DNA of 64,000 nt, taken from Aquibium pacificus. GTDB lineage: Bacteria; Pseudomonadota; Alphaproteobacteria; Rhizobiales; Rhizobiaceae. The notes under the pieces were generated by a model. The model ran no database searches. It was not told the DNA's origin and saw nothing but the letters and a program-made list of their open reading frames with translations. This document shows positions 54,187 to 61,787 of the stretch, in pieces. A program made the position numbers and the translations under genes. The first letter of the stretch is position 1, and every line of letters starts with the position of its first letter. The stretch spans positions 682,001 to 746,000 of the forward strand of contig NZ_JBDPGJ010000003.1 of assembly GCF_040839445.1 (NCBI RefSeq). Direction: 5' to 3'.

Positions 54187-54669
54187 ATGTCTCGCAAGAT
54201 CACTTACATCGCTGCCGCGCTCACGGCGCTGTGCACCTTCGGTCCCGCCTTTGCCGCAGACGAAGCCAACGTCGCCCCCGGCCTCACCTATGGCGGTGCA
54301 CCGCTGGGGCTGCATGGCGCCGATCCCGTCGCGCTGCTGGACCATGGCACCAACGCCGAAGGCGATGCCGATTTCGCGGCGGCTCATGACGGGGTCGCCT
54401 ACTACTTCGCCTCGGAAGAGAACCTGAATGCGTTCGAGGCGGACCCTGCGCGCTATGTGCCGCAGTATGGCGGTTTCTGTGCCTTCGGTGTCTCGGTCGG
54501 CAAGAAGTTCGACGGCGACCCGAGCTTCGCGGCGGTGAAGGACGACAAGCTCTACGTCTTCCTCAACAAGGCGGTGTACGAGGCCTATCTCAAGGACCAG
54601 GCCGGTACGATCGCGAAGGCCGAGGGCAACTGGACCAGCATCGAGCACACGGCTGCCACCGACCTCTGA
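54187..54669 (+). CDS. Exported YHS-domain protein
   Basis: The 160-residue protein has a signal peptide (MSRKITYIAAALTALCTFGPAFA, cleavage near AFA-AD) and a YHS domain (about 36-105) that contains YYFASEENLNAFEADPARYVPQYGG. YHS domains bind metal ions such as copper or zinc in the periplasm. GGAAAGG precedes the ATG. It stands divergent from the AraC regulator and 74 bp upstream of the GST gene. Confidence 0.87.
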   Translation: MSRKITYIAAALTALCTFGPAFAADEANVAPGLTYGGAPLGLHGADPVALLDHGTNAEGDADFAAAHDGVAYYFASEENLNAFEADPARYVPQYGGFCAFGVSVGKKFDGDPSFAAVKDDKLYVFLNKAVYEAYLKDQAGTIAKAEGNWTSIEHTAATDL

Positions 54670-54743
54670 CGCCAGATGAGCGAAACCGGCCCGCGCACCG
54701 CTTCGCGCGGGCCGGTTTCGGCCAACGGCAACAGGAGACCCCT

Positions 54744-55436
54744 ATGACCCATTCCATCACTCTCGTCAGCCACGCGCTCTGCCCCTATGTGCAGCGCATC
54801 GCCATCGTGCTCGCGGAGAAGGGCGTTCCGCACGAGCGCATCACCGTGGACCTGGCCGCCAAGCCCGACTGGTTTCTGGCGCTCTCTCCCCTGGGACGGA
54901 CGCCGGTGCTGAAAGTCGGTGACACGGCACTCTTCGAATCCGCCGCAATTCTCGAGTACCTCGAAGACGCGACGCCGGATCCCCTGCATCCGCCGGAGCC
55001 GCTCGAACGGGCGCGGCATCGCGCCTGGATCGGGTTCGGCTCCGAATGCTTGAACGACATAGCGGGCTTCTATTCTGCGCCCGATAGCGCGACGCTGGAG
55101 GCGAAGGCGGCCGCACTCCGCGCCCGGTTCAAGATCATGGAAGGCCAGCTTGGCACCGGGCCCTGGTTCTCTGGGGCGTCCTTCAGTCTGGTGGATGCGG
55201 TCTTCGCACCTGTCTTCCGCTACTTTGAAACCTTCGACCGGATCGGCGACTTCGGCATTTTGCACGGCCTTGACCGGGTGACGGCCTGGCGTTCGTCGCT
55301 CGCGGCCCGGCCCTCCGTCCGAGCGGCAGTTGCGGATGATTATGGGGATCTGCTCGCGGTTTTCCTTCAGCGTCGGGGCGGTGCGCTGTCGCGCATGATG
55401 GTGCCGGCCGACACCGCAACGCGATATTCGGCGTGA
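54744..55436 (+). CDS. Glutathione S-transferase family protein
   Basis: The 230-residue protein has a thioredoxin-like N-terminal domain with CPYVQR (Cys13, active-site region) and the conserved cis-Pro in GRTPVLKVGD, followed by ESAAILEYLED, and an alpha-helical C-terminal domain. The Cys in the active site suggests an omega/beta-type enzyme. It conjugates or reduces electrophiles with glutathione. Its stop codon overlaps the next gene start (GTGA). Confidence 0.9.
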   Translation: MTHSITLVSHALCPYVQRIAIVLAEKGVPHERITVDLAAKPDWFLALSPLGRTPVLKVGDTALFESAAILEYLEDATPDPLHPPEPLERARHRAWIGFGSECLNDIAGFYSAPDSATLEAKAAALRARFKIMEGQLGTGPWFSGASFSLVDAVFAPVFRYFETFDRIGDFGILHGLDRVTAWRSSLAARPSVRAAVADDYGDLLAVFLQRRGGALSRMMVPADTATRYSA

Positions 55437-55927
55437 CCGGAGCGGCTGCCACCCTCCGCTTCGGGCGGCTCAGCGAGGTGCCGCTCGCGAAGCTGCTTGA
55501 ACACATGTCCGAGCCGCGCCTTCGCGACCACATGCCGCTCCTGACCGGCACCTGGGGCAAGACCGAGGTCAAAGCCTTCGTCGCTGCCAAGGAAGCCTGT
55601 TGGGAACGGGATGGCCTCGGCCACTGGGCCTTCTTCGCCGACGGACGCTATATCGGCTGGGGGGGCTTTCAGAAGGAAGGGGAGGAGTGGGATTTCGGCC
55701 TGGTCCTCCGCAGCGAAGCCTTCGGGCTTGGCACCGCGGTTACGCGCAAGGCGATGGACTTTGCGCAGACCGATTCGCGGATAGCCAGCATCACCTTTCT
55801 GCTGGCGCCCTCCCGCCGGAACCTGGGCGCGCTCGCCCGGCTGGGCGCCCGCTTCGTGGGGGAGGTCGAATACGCGGGATCGATCTTCCGGAAGTATCGT
55901 CTGGTGCGAAGCGGCGATGGTTCTTGA
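55433..55927 (+). CDS. GNAT-family N-acetyltransferase
   Basis: The 164-residue protein is a single GNAT domain: WDFGLVLRSEAFGLGTAVTRK carries the acetyl-CoA region (about 85-105), and RNLGALARLGARFVGEVEY is the usual C-terminal part. GTG 55433 overlaps the GST stop codon, so the two are coupled. The substrate is unknown. Confidence 0.85.
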   Translation: MTGAAATLRFGRLSEVPLAKLLEHMSEPRLRDHMPLLTGTWGKTEVKAFVAAKEACWERDGLGHWAFFADGRYIGWGGFQKEGEEWDFGLVLRSEAFGLGTAVTRKAMDFAQTDSRIASITFLLAPSRRNLGALARLGARFVGEVEYAGSIFRKYRLVRSGDGS

Positions 55928-56210
55928 CGCGCGACCTGCTGCTCCTCGCGCGGGTGAGGTCCCGGGAAGCCGTCAATGTCGCGCTGGTGATACCGGGCCA
56001 GCAAAGTGCGACGAACGTCCGCTTGCCAAGCGACTTCGTACCGAACCTGCAAATCAGCGTTCGGTCCCGATCCCGCCCAGAGGTGGGCGGGCTGGCAACG
56101 GCAGCTTTCGCGCCATCATCGCCGATAGCTGGACCACCGCCGCGGCGTCACCACCAGTCCAAATCCGACCCGGTATCAAGCGTTGAATTTTCACCACCAG
56201 CCTCTCACCC

Positions 56211-56373
56211 CCGCTGATCGCCCTCACCACACCTCCGCCCCCGGCGCCAGCGGCGTTGCCAGCCCCGCCCGCTCGCCGTCCACGAACACGTTCATGTGCT
56301 TCCTGATCGCGGGCCGCGTGTCGCGGATGCGGTCGCCCATGCCGGGACAGTGGCGGTCGAGCTCGTCGATCAT
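56211..56373 (-). pseudogene. Decayed 3' fragment of MoaD/ThiS-like gene (partial copy of 57657-57983)
   Basis: Reverse-strand codons give MIDELDRHCPGMGDRIRD and continue through RKHMNVFVDGERAG, nearly the same as residues about 48-90 of the intact MoaD-like gene at 57657-57983. The copy lacks the first half, and its end is frameshifted: GAGGTGTGGTGA gives a premature stop before a GCGATCAGCGGGGG remnant that matches the intact ending. Sequence similarity stops at about 56374, just after the TetR gene end. Two copies in the same orientation therefore flank the TetR-DUF1772 pair. Confidence 0.8.
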
Positions 56374-56390
56374 TTCCCGCCGCTCCGCCC

Positions 56391-57047
56391 TCACTGTTCT
56401 CCCTCAAGGAGCAAGAGCTTCAAGGTCTGCGCCAGCCAGTCGGCATAGGCCGCCTGCGACAGCCCCTCCTGCCGGCGCACCAGCAGGTAGAGGTCGGGGC
56501 TCGCCATGCGCCAGAGAATCTCTCCCGCCTGCCGGGCGTCCATCGCATCCCTGAGCGGGCCGTTCCGCAGAAGCGCGTTGGCGAACCATTCCAGGTTCGT
56601 GCGTCGCCCGCGGTGGAACCCGGCATAGAGGTCCGCGATCGATGGGTCGGTCGCCGCGGCCGTGCGCGCGACGTCCATCAGCGGCGCAACACGATCCAGC
56701 ACGGATGCGATGTCGCGCGCAAACAGTTCGATCTGGCGCCACTGGCTCATCTCGGCGGCTATCCGCCGGGGTATCGACTGCTCCGGCAGCGGCGTCTCGG
56801 ACGCACCGCCTCGCACTGCGCGGATGACGAGTTCTTCCAGGAGTGCAGTCTTGCTGCCGAACGTGGCGTAGACGGTCTCGTTCGAAACGCCTGCCTTCGT
56901 AGCAATTGCCGCGATTGTGGCTTTCGACCAACCCTCAGAGAGGAAGAGGTCCCGAGCCCCCGAAAGCACGCTCTCGCGCGTCTCCGCGGCCTGGAGCGCG
57001 CGCTTGGGCGATCGATAAGTCCTGCGGGGAGGCTTTACATCCGTCAT
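56391..57047 (-). CDS. TetR-family transcriptional regulator
   Basis: The 218-residue protein has an N-terminal TetR helix-turn-helix (TIAAIATKAGVSNETVYATFGSKTALLEE, about 43-71; shown here as parts TIAAIATKAGVS and TVYATFGSK) and a C-terminal ligand domain (about 85-215). It is divergent from the DUF1772 gene, and a perfect dyad lies between them. It probably represses itself and DUF1772. Confidence 0.92.
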   Translation of the reverse strand: MTDVKPPRRTYRSPKRALQAAETRESVLSGARDLFLSEGWSKATIAAIATKAGVSNETVYATFGSKTALLEELVIRAVRGGASETPLPEQSIPRRIAAEMSQWRQIELFARDIASVLDRVAPLMDVARTAAATDPSIADLYAGFHRGRRTNLEWFANALLRNGPLRDAMDARQAGEILWRMASPDLYLLVRRQEGLSQAAYADWLAQTLKLLLLEGEQ

Positions 57048-57055
57048 TATTTCAC

Positions 57056-57070
57056 TACAGTACCACTGTA
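57056..57070. promoter_or_regulatory. Candidate TetR operator
   Basis: TACAGT-ACC-ACTGTA is a perfect 6-bp dyad in the 98-bp gap between the divergent TetR and DUF1772 genes, 9 bp from the TetR start. A half-site-like TTACAG follows at 57074-57079. Confidence 0.65.
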
Positions 57071-57145
57071 TTCGTTACAGCATCATCCTAGCCGTATCCC
57101 CTTTCTTCGCCAAAAGTCCGGCGCGGCCGGAACCTGGAGATTCTC

Positions 57146-57670
57146 ATGAACGCTCTGGTCGTGCCTCTGCAGTTCCTCGCCGGTCTGCTCTTCTCGATGG
57201 TCGCGGGGAGTGTCTTCGGCATCTGGCGCGGCTACAACCCACTGGCCTATTCGGCGAACACCTTCGTCGAGATGCATCAGGGCGCGGTGCGCGGGCTGAA
57301 CGTGTTGCTGCCCGGCATCGCCCTCGCCTCGATCGCTCTCGTTGCCGCGCTTGCCTGGCTCGCACGAGGAAAAGGCATGATCTTCTGGCTCTATGTCTGC
57401 GCGATATGCCTGATGATCGCCGGCGGCCTGGCGACGCGCATTTTCAACCAGCCGATCAATGCGCAGGTGATGACATGGACCGCCGATACCCTGCCGGCGG
57501 ACTGGGGCACGATCCGGGATGTCTGGTGGAACTGGCACGTCGTACGGACCGGGATTTCGGTCCTGGCCATGGCGGTCCTGCTTGCCGCGATCCTGGCCGA
57601 CCGCCCGGCCGTTCGTGAGCGGCAGTCCGCACATGCGACCGAACCGGGGAGTGACTCTACCCCCCGCTGA
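57146..57670 (+). CDS. DUF1772 membrane protein
   Basis: The 174-residue protein has four hydrophobic helices and the DUF1772 (anthrone-oxygenase-like) features: an N-terminal FLAGLLFSMVAGSVFGIW, an Asn/Gln-rich loop (FNQPINAQVMTW, about 100-111) and a Trp-rich DVWWNWHVVRT before the last helix. The family's role is unknown. It is divergent from the TetR gene, and its last 14 bp overlap the end of the MoaD-like gene on the other strand. Confidence 0.85.
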   Translation: MNALVVPLQFLAGLLFSMVAGSVFGIWRGYNPLAYSANTFVEMHQGAVRGLNVLLPGIALASIALVAALAWLARGKGMIFWLYVCAICLMIAGGLATRIFNQPINAQVMTWTADTLPADWGTIRDVWWNWHVVRTGISVLAMAVLLAAILADRPAVRERQSAHATEPGSDSTPR

Positions 57671-57983
57671 TCGCGGTCAGCACGTAGACCTCGTCGCCGG
57701 GCGCAAGCGATGTCTTCAGGGTCGCCCGCTCGCCTTCCACGAAGACGTTCATGTGCTTGCGGATGGCCGGACGCGTGTCGCGGATGCGGTCGCCCATGCC
57801 GGGCCACAGCCGGTCGAGTTCGTCGATCATCTCGCCGACCGAGGCCGCGGCCATCGTCACCTCGCGCCGCGAGCCCGGAAAGAGGTCGCAGAGCACCGGC
57901 GACAGCTTCACCGTGACCGGGAGCGCGGCGCGCACGGCCGCCGCGCGCCCGCCCGTTCCCGACATGTCGTCCTGCCTGCCCAT
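57657..57983 (-). CDS. MoaD/ThiS-family ubiquitin-like protein
   Basis: The 108-residue protein (90-102 from a second Met at 57965) has the beta-grasp fold: it contains VTVKLSPVLCDLFPG and MIDELDRLWPGMGDRIRD, and ends in Gly-Gly (AISGG), the C-terminus that is activated by adenylation in MoaD and ThiS. It could serve as a sulfur carrier. It is encoded 8 bp downstream of the BNR-repeat protein, so the two are an operon. Which pathway it serves is not evident. A decayed partial copy lies at 56211-56373. Confidence 0.85.
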   Translation of the reverse strand: MGRQDDMSGTGGRAAAVRAALPVTVKLSPVLCDLFPGSRREVTMAAASVGEMIDELDRLWPGMGDRIRDTRPAIRKHMNVFVEGERATLKTSLAPGDEVYVLTAISGG

Positions 57984-57991
57984 CGGCGGCC

Positions 57992-59074
57992 TCAGCTATC
58001 CAGCACGAAGGTTTCCACCGACGAGATCGCCGGCAGGTGGCCGGCGACCGGCGCCCAGGTCTCGCCCTCGTCGGCGCTGGCGTAGAACTCGCCGCCTCCG
58101 GTACCGAAATAGACGCCCGCCGGCTCCAGCCGGTCGGTCGCCATCGCCTGGCGCAGCACGCCGAAATAGGCGTTCTCCTGCGGCAGGCCGGCGCGCAAAT
58201 CCTGCCAGCTCTCGCCGCCGTCGCGCGTGCGCCACACGGCAGCCCTGGCATCGGGCACGAAACGCCCGAGTTCGGCGCCGTTGAGTGGGATCATGTAGAC
58301 GGTCTTCGGGTCGCGCGGATGCGCGGCAGTCGGGAAACCGAAAGACGAGGGCAGGCCCTCCTCGATGCTCTCCCAGCTTCGCCCGCCGTCGTCGGAGCGA
58401 TACATTCCGCAATGGTTCTGCTGGTAGAGCAACTGGTCAGCGCCCGGCGCCAGCACCACGCAGTGCACGCATTGCCCGAATTCGGGGTAGCGCTGGTCCT
58501 CGGGGAAGAAGTCCGCCCGCGTGCCCTTGTTGCGCGGCTCCCAGGTCTTGCCGCCATCGTCGGTGCCGAACACGCCGGCCGACGAGATGCCCACCCACAT
58601 GCGGTTCTCGTCCTGCGGGTGCGGCACCAGCGAATGCAGGATCAGCCCGGCGCCGCCCGGGTTCCAGTGCGGCCGTGTCGGATGGTCGCGCAGGCCCTGC
58701 ACGTGGCTCCAGCCCTTGCCGCCGTCCGTGCTATGGAAAAGCCCCGCCGGCTGCACGCCGGCATAGAGCCCGCCATGGCCGGGCGCCAGGCTCCAGGCCG
58801 AGGCGACCGGCTCCTCGCCCTCCGCGTAGGCCAGACCCTCGCTGGAATGCGTCCAGGTCTCGCCCAGGTCCATGGAGGTCCACACCGCCGGGCCGAACCA
58901 TTCGTTGCCGCCGGCCGCATGGATCGCGCCGGTCGCCGGGTCGGCGACGGCATGGTTGATCGGCCATGTGTTGCAGTAGGGGCCGCGCAGCGACCAGTCC
59001 TTGCGGGCTTCGTCGCTCTCGGCGATGAAAAGCCCCTTCTTGGTGCCGAGTAGCACCATCACGCGTTTCGCCAT
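57992..59074 (-). CDS. BNR/Asp-box repeat beta-propeller protein (sialidase-like fold)
   Basis: The 360-residue protein has repeated Asp-box motifs (SMDLGETWTH, STDGGKGWSH, TDDGGKTWEP, SDDGGRSWES, TRDGGESWQD, SADEGETWAP), giving a beta-propeller of about six blades. It has no signal peptide. Its partner MoaD-like gene follows at 8 bp, a pairing I believe recurs in proteobacteria and actinobacteria. The sequence gives no catalytic triad of a sialidase, so a scaffold or binding role is more likely than hydrolysis. Confidence 0.85.
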   Translation of the reverse strand: MAKRVMVLLGTKKGLFIAESDEARKDWSLRGPYCNTWPINHAVADPATGAIHAAGGNEWFGPAVWTSMDLGETWTHSSEGLAYAEGEEPVASAWSLAPGHGGLYAGVQPAGLFHSTDGGKGWSHVQGLRDHPTRPHWNPGGAGLILHSLVPHPQDENRMWVGISSAGVFGTDDGGKTWEPRNKGTRADFFPEDQRYPEFGQCVHCVVLAPGADQLLYQQNHCGMYRSDDGGRSWESIEEGLPSSFGFPTAAHPRDPKTVYMIPLNGAELGRFVPDARAAVWRTRDGGESWQDLRAGLPQENAYFGVLRQAMATDRLEPAGVYFGTGGGEFYASADEGETWAPVAGHLPAISSVETFVLDS

Positions 59075-59145
59075 GCGGCGTCCTCCTCTCGTTCAACGGT
59101 ACCGAGGCGTTCCCCGCCCCCTCAGGACGCCCGCTGGACATTTAT

Positions 59146-59157
59146 GTTGATATCAAC
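59146..59157. promoter_or_regulatory. Candidate MarR operator
   Basis: GTTGATATCAAC is a perfect 12-bp palindrome, 12 bp upstream of the MarR ATG and 71 bp upstream of the BNR-protein start on the other strand. MarR sites commonly have this form, so it may control both genes. Confidence 0.6.
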
Positions 59158-59168
59158 TTTAATAGGCC

Positions 59169-59609
59169 ATGTCAAAAGGTCAATCCCCGAGTTTCGCAAC
59201 GACGATCGAGGTCCGCGATGCGTGCCTGTGCCTGCACGTGCAGCGCGCGGCCCGCTCGCTGGCGCGCCTCTTCGACGAGGCGTTCCGTCCCGTCGGCCTC
59301 ACCAACGGCCAGTTCTCGCTCCTGATGTCGCTCAACCGCCCGCGCCCGGCGCGCATGCGCGAGGTCGCCGCCTTGCTCGCGATGGACCGCACGACGCTGA
59401 CGGCGGCGCTGAAGACGCTGGAGCGACGCGGCCTGCTTGCGGTCGACGTCGACCCCGACGACCGCCGCGGCCGGCTCCTCACCCTGACCGACGCCGGCCG
59501 AGAGACGCTCTCGCGCGCCGTTCCAATCTGGCGGGAAAGGCACGCCGAACTGGAAAAAGGCATCGCCGACCCGGATGGCCTGCGCGCAGCACTGCTGGGG
59601 ATTTCGTGA
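59169..59609 (+). CDS. MarR-family transcriptional regulator
   Basis: The 146-residue protein has a winged helix-turn-helix (MREVAALLAMDRTTLTAALKTLERRG) and the wing (DPDDRRGRLLTLTDAG) of MarR proteins. It is divergent from the BNR-protein/MoaD pair, with a palindromic site between. It could control that pair in response to a small aromatic or phenolic ligand. Confidence 0.9.
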   Translation: MSKGQSPSFATTIEVRDACLCLHVQRAARSLARLFDEAFRPVGLTNGQFSLLMSLNRPRPARMREVAALLAMDRTTLTAALKTLERRGLLAVDVDPDDRRGRLLTLTDAGRETLSRAVPIWRERHAELEKGIADPDGLRAALLGIS

Positions 59610-59826
59610 AACAGTGACATCTCTCTGCAGTTAAATTCGTAAGCAAGCCGCTTCGCGGCGGTTTGATCTGCAACGAAGTGCTTGTCGCGGCCCAGATTGT
59701 CTATCTTGATGTCAACTGGGATCGCCGCAAACAGGACTTTGTCGCGCGCGTTCGCTTAGGCGCCGTCGCTGACTGGGCGTGGGCTAGTGCAAGCCAAGCC
59801 GCCATTCTTTCTAGTAGGCGAAGCAA

Positions 59827-60069
59827 TTACCGGTTGCCACAAATGCGGTAGCCATCTCCAGTCTTCGTCTTAAACCCTTTTTTCTCCATGCAGTGGACCC
59901 AGAAGAGATTACGATTTTTCTTAATTTCTGCGCGGCATTGCCGCGTGGCATCGCAATAGCGCTTTTGCTCTTGCGCCGTCATGTTTGGCGGACGATCCAC
60001 TGCTTCCAATGGAGAGGAAAGCAATGCCGAAATCAAGGCGGCGGCAATGGTAACTATGGCGATTTTCAT
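59827..60069 (-). CDS. Small exported Cys-containing protein, 80 aa
   Basis: The 80-residue protein has a signal peptide (MKIAIVTIAAALISALLSS, cleavage near residue 22) and a mature part with four cysteines (Cys39, Cys45, Cys60, Cys77), able to form two disulfides. The DNA around it (about 59610-60240) is clearly poorer in G+C than the window. I do not recognise the family. Confidence 0.65.
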   Translation of the reverse strand: MKIAIVTIAAALISALLSSPLEAVDRPPNMTAQEQKRYCDATRQCRAEIKKNRNLFWVHCMEKKGFKTKTGDGYRICGNR

Positions 60070-60281
60070 AGCTCAACATTCCTATCTTAAGCCTGCCTTT
60101 TGATTGTGACGCTCAAATGAACGAGGATCAAGTTGAAATACATCCACAACATATCTACCCGCAACAAATGGAATATCTATTGATATTGCATAAGGAAGAA
60201 CCAGCCAGACAGAGAGAAATCCTGCACAGGTCTTCAGTGTCTCCAGCATACAGCCGCGCCTTTACCTTCGCCCGCTGGCCC

Positions 60282-60992
60282 TCACTTCACGAACGTCACA
60301 AACTCCTCCAGCGGCACGCGCTCCGTGCGCAGCCGGTTCTCCGGCTTCGAGGTATCCTCGTAGCCGAGCGCCATGCCGCAGGTGACGATCTCCTCGTCGG
60401 GAATGCCGAGCACCGGACGGATCTGCCGGTGGTAGGGCGCGAAGGCGGCCTGCGGGCAGGTGTGCAGTCCCCTGCCCCGCGCCGCGATCATGATCGACTG
60501 CAGGAACATGCCGTGGTCGATCCACGATCCGTGGTTCAGCCGGCGGTCGATGGTGAAGATCATGCCCACCGGCGCGTCGAAGAACACGAAGTTGCGGTCG
60601 TGCTGGGCGCGCATCTGGTCGACATCGCGCTTGCCGATGCCGAGCGCGCCGTAGAGCGCGAACCCGACCGCGCGGCGCCGCCCATAGTAGGGTTCGAAGA
60701 ACTGGTCGGGATAGTACTTGTATTCGTCCCACTTGGCCTTTTCGGCGCGAATGCCGGAATTCATGATCGCGTCGGTGATCTCCTGCTTCTTTTCGCCAGA
60801 AAACACCCAGACCTTCCAGGGCTGCATGTTGGTGCCGGACGGCGCACGACTCGCCACCCGCAGGATGTCCCGGATCGTCTCCTCGCCGACCGGATCGGGC
60901 AGGAACGCGCGCACGGAACGGCGCGAAGTGATCGCTTCGTCGACGATGTCCGCCTCGTCGATCGTCTCTTTTCGCTTGTCTGGAGCCAGCAT
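60282..60992 (-). CDS. Nitroreductase family protein
   Basis: The 236-residue protein has the FMN-contact motifs TSRRSVRAFLPDPV (about 23-36) and APSGTNMQPWKVWV (about 50-63), and the later DHGMFLQSIMIAA. It is closest to the nitroreductase groups described as NfnB/CinD-like or BluB-like, but BluB cannot be claimed. ATG 60992 has AGGGA 7 bp upstream; GTG 60998 is too close to it. It is divergent from the XRE-cupin regulator. Confidence 0.9.
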   Translation of the reverse strand: MLAPDKRKETIDEADIVDEAITSRRSVRAFLPDPVGEETIRDILRVASRAPSGTNMQPWKVWVFSGEKKQEITDAIMNSGIRAEKAKWDEYKYYPDQFFEPYYGRRRAVGFALYGALGIGKRDVDQMRAQHDRNFVFFDAPVGMIFTIDRRLNHGSWIDHGMFLQSIMIAARGRGLHTCPQAAFAPYHRQIRPVLGIPDEEIVTCGMALGYEDTSKPENRLRTERVPLEEFVTFVK

Positions 60993-61120
60993 GCCCACGT
61001 CCCTGTTCCGTCCGACCTCCTTTGCACATCGGACGCGATTGGTCCAATCACGGACGACCTGCGGGCACAGGACCCGGATACGGCGGCCCGCCTATCATAG
61101 CCGCTGAAAAACAGCTTGAA

Positions 61121-61149
61121 AATTTCATCGCGCCGCTGTTGATGAAATT
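61121..61149. promoter_or_regulatory. Inverted repeat upstream of XRE-cupin regulator
   Basis: AATTTCATC-N11-GATGAAATT is a perfect 9-bp dyad, 29-57 bp before the regulator's ATG. XRE-cupin regulators typically control themselves and the adjacent catabolic gene, here the dehydrogenase at 61788. Confidence 0.5.
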
Positions 61150-61177
61150 CGCGAGGATTTTTTCATGGAGGAGCGGC

Positions 61178-61744
61178 ATGCGGGACCCGTCGGGTGACGT
61201 GCTTCTGGCCGGCGACCTGCGCGCCCTGCGCAAGGCGCGCCGCATGACGCTCGCCGATCTCGGCGCGCGGCTCGACCGCTCCGTGGGCTGGCTGAGCCAG
61301 GTCGAGCGCGGCCTGTCCGATCCCTCGGTCGAGGACCTGAAGCGGCTGGCGCAGGCCTTCGGCGTGCCGCTTGGCCTGTTCTTCCGCCACGAGGCGCCGC
61401 ACGAGCGCGAAAAGGGCGTCGTTGTGCGCGCCGGCCGCCGCCGCTTGCTGGGCTCCAGCGAGAGTGGCCTCACCGAGGAACTCCTCTCCCCCGATCTCGG
61501 CGGCAGCTTCGAGCTGGTGCGATCCGAATTCGCGCCCGGCGCGCGGCTGTCCCAACCGTCGCTCCGGCAGACCGAGGAAGCCGGCTATGTCGTGTCCGGC
61601 CGCTTCGACGTCGAGATCGACGGCACCTGGCACGAACTCGGACCCGGCGACAGTTTCCGCTTCAGGGAAAAACCCTTCCGCTGGCACAATCCGGGCCCGG
61701 AGCCCGCGGTGGTCATCTGGGCGATCTCGCCGCCGGTCTATTGA
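61178..61744 (+). CDS. XRE-cupin transcriptional regulator
   Basis: The 188-residue protein has an N-terminal XRE helix-turn-helix (TLADLGARLDRSVGWLSQVERG) and a C-terminal cupin_2 domain (about 110-185, with EAGYVVSGRFDVEIDGTWHELGPGDSF), as in PuuR. GGAGGAG lies 5 bp before ATG 61178. It is 43 bp upstream of the FAD-GcvT dehydrogenase gene, so it probably regulates amine or amino-acid oxidation. Confidence 0.9.
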   Translation: MRDPSGDVLLAGDLRALRKARRMTLADLGARLDRSVGWLSQVERGLSDPSVEDLKRLAQAFGVPLGLFFRHEAPHEREKGVVVRAGRRRLLGSSESGLTEELLSPDLGGSFELVRSEFAPGARLSQPSLRQTEEAGYVVSGRFDVEIDGTWHELGPGDSFRFREKPFRWHNPGPEPAVVIWAISPPVY

Positions 61745-61787
61745 GCCAAACCGATGCAACGACCCTTCCCCTTCGAGGACACGAGCC

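Noticed and set aside
60282..60992. BluB (dimethylbenzimidazole synthase) because of the cobalamin genes
   Set aside because: The motifs are common to the whole nitroreductase family, and no BluB-specific signature could be confirmed by eye.
60117..61100. Forward open frame opposite the nitroreductase
   Set aside because: Most of it is antisense to a clear nitroreductase; the start lies in low-G+C DNA without a family match.
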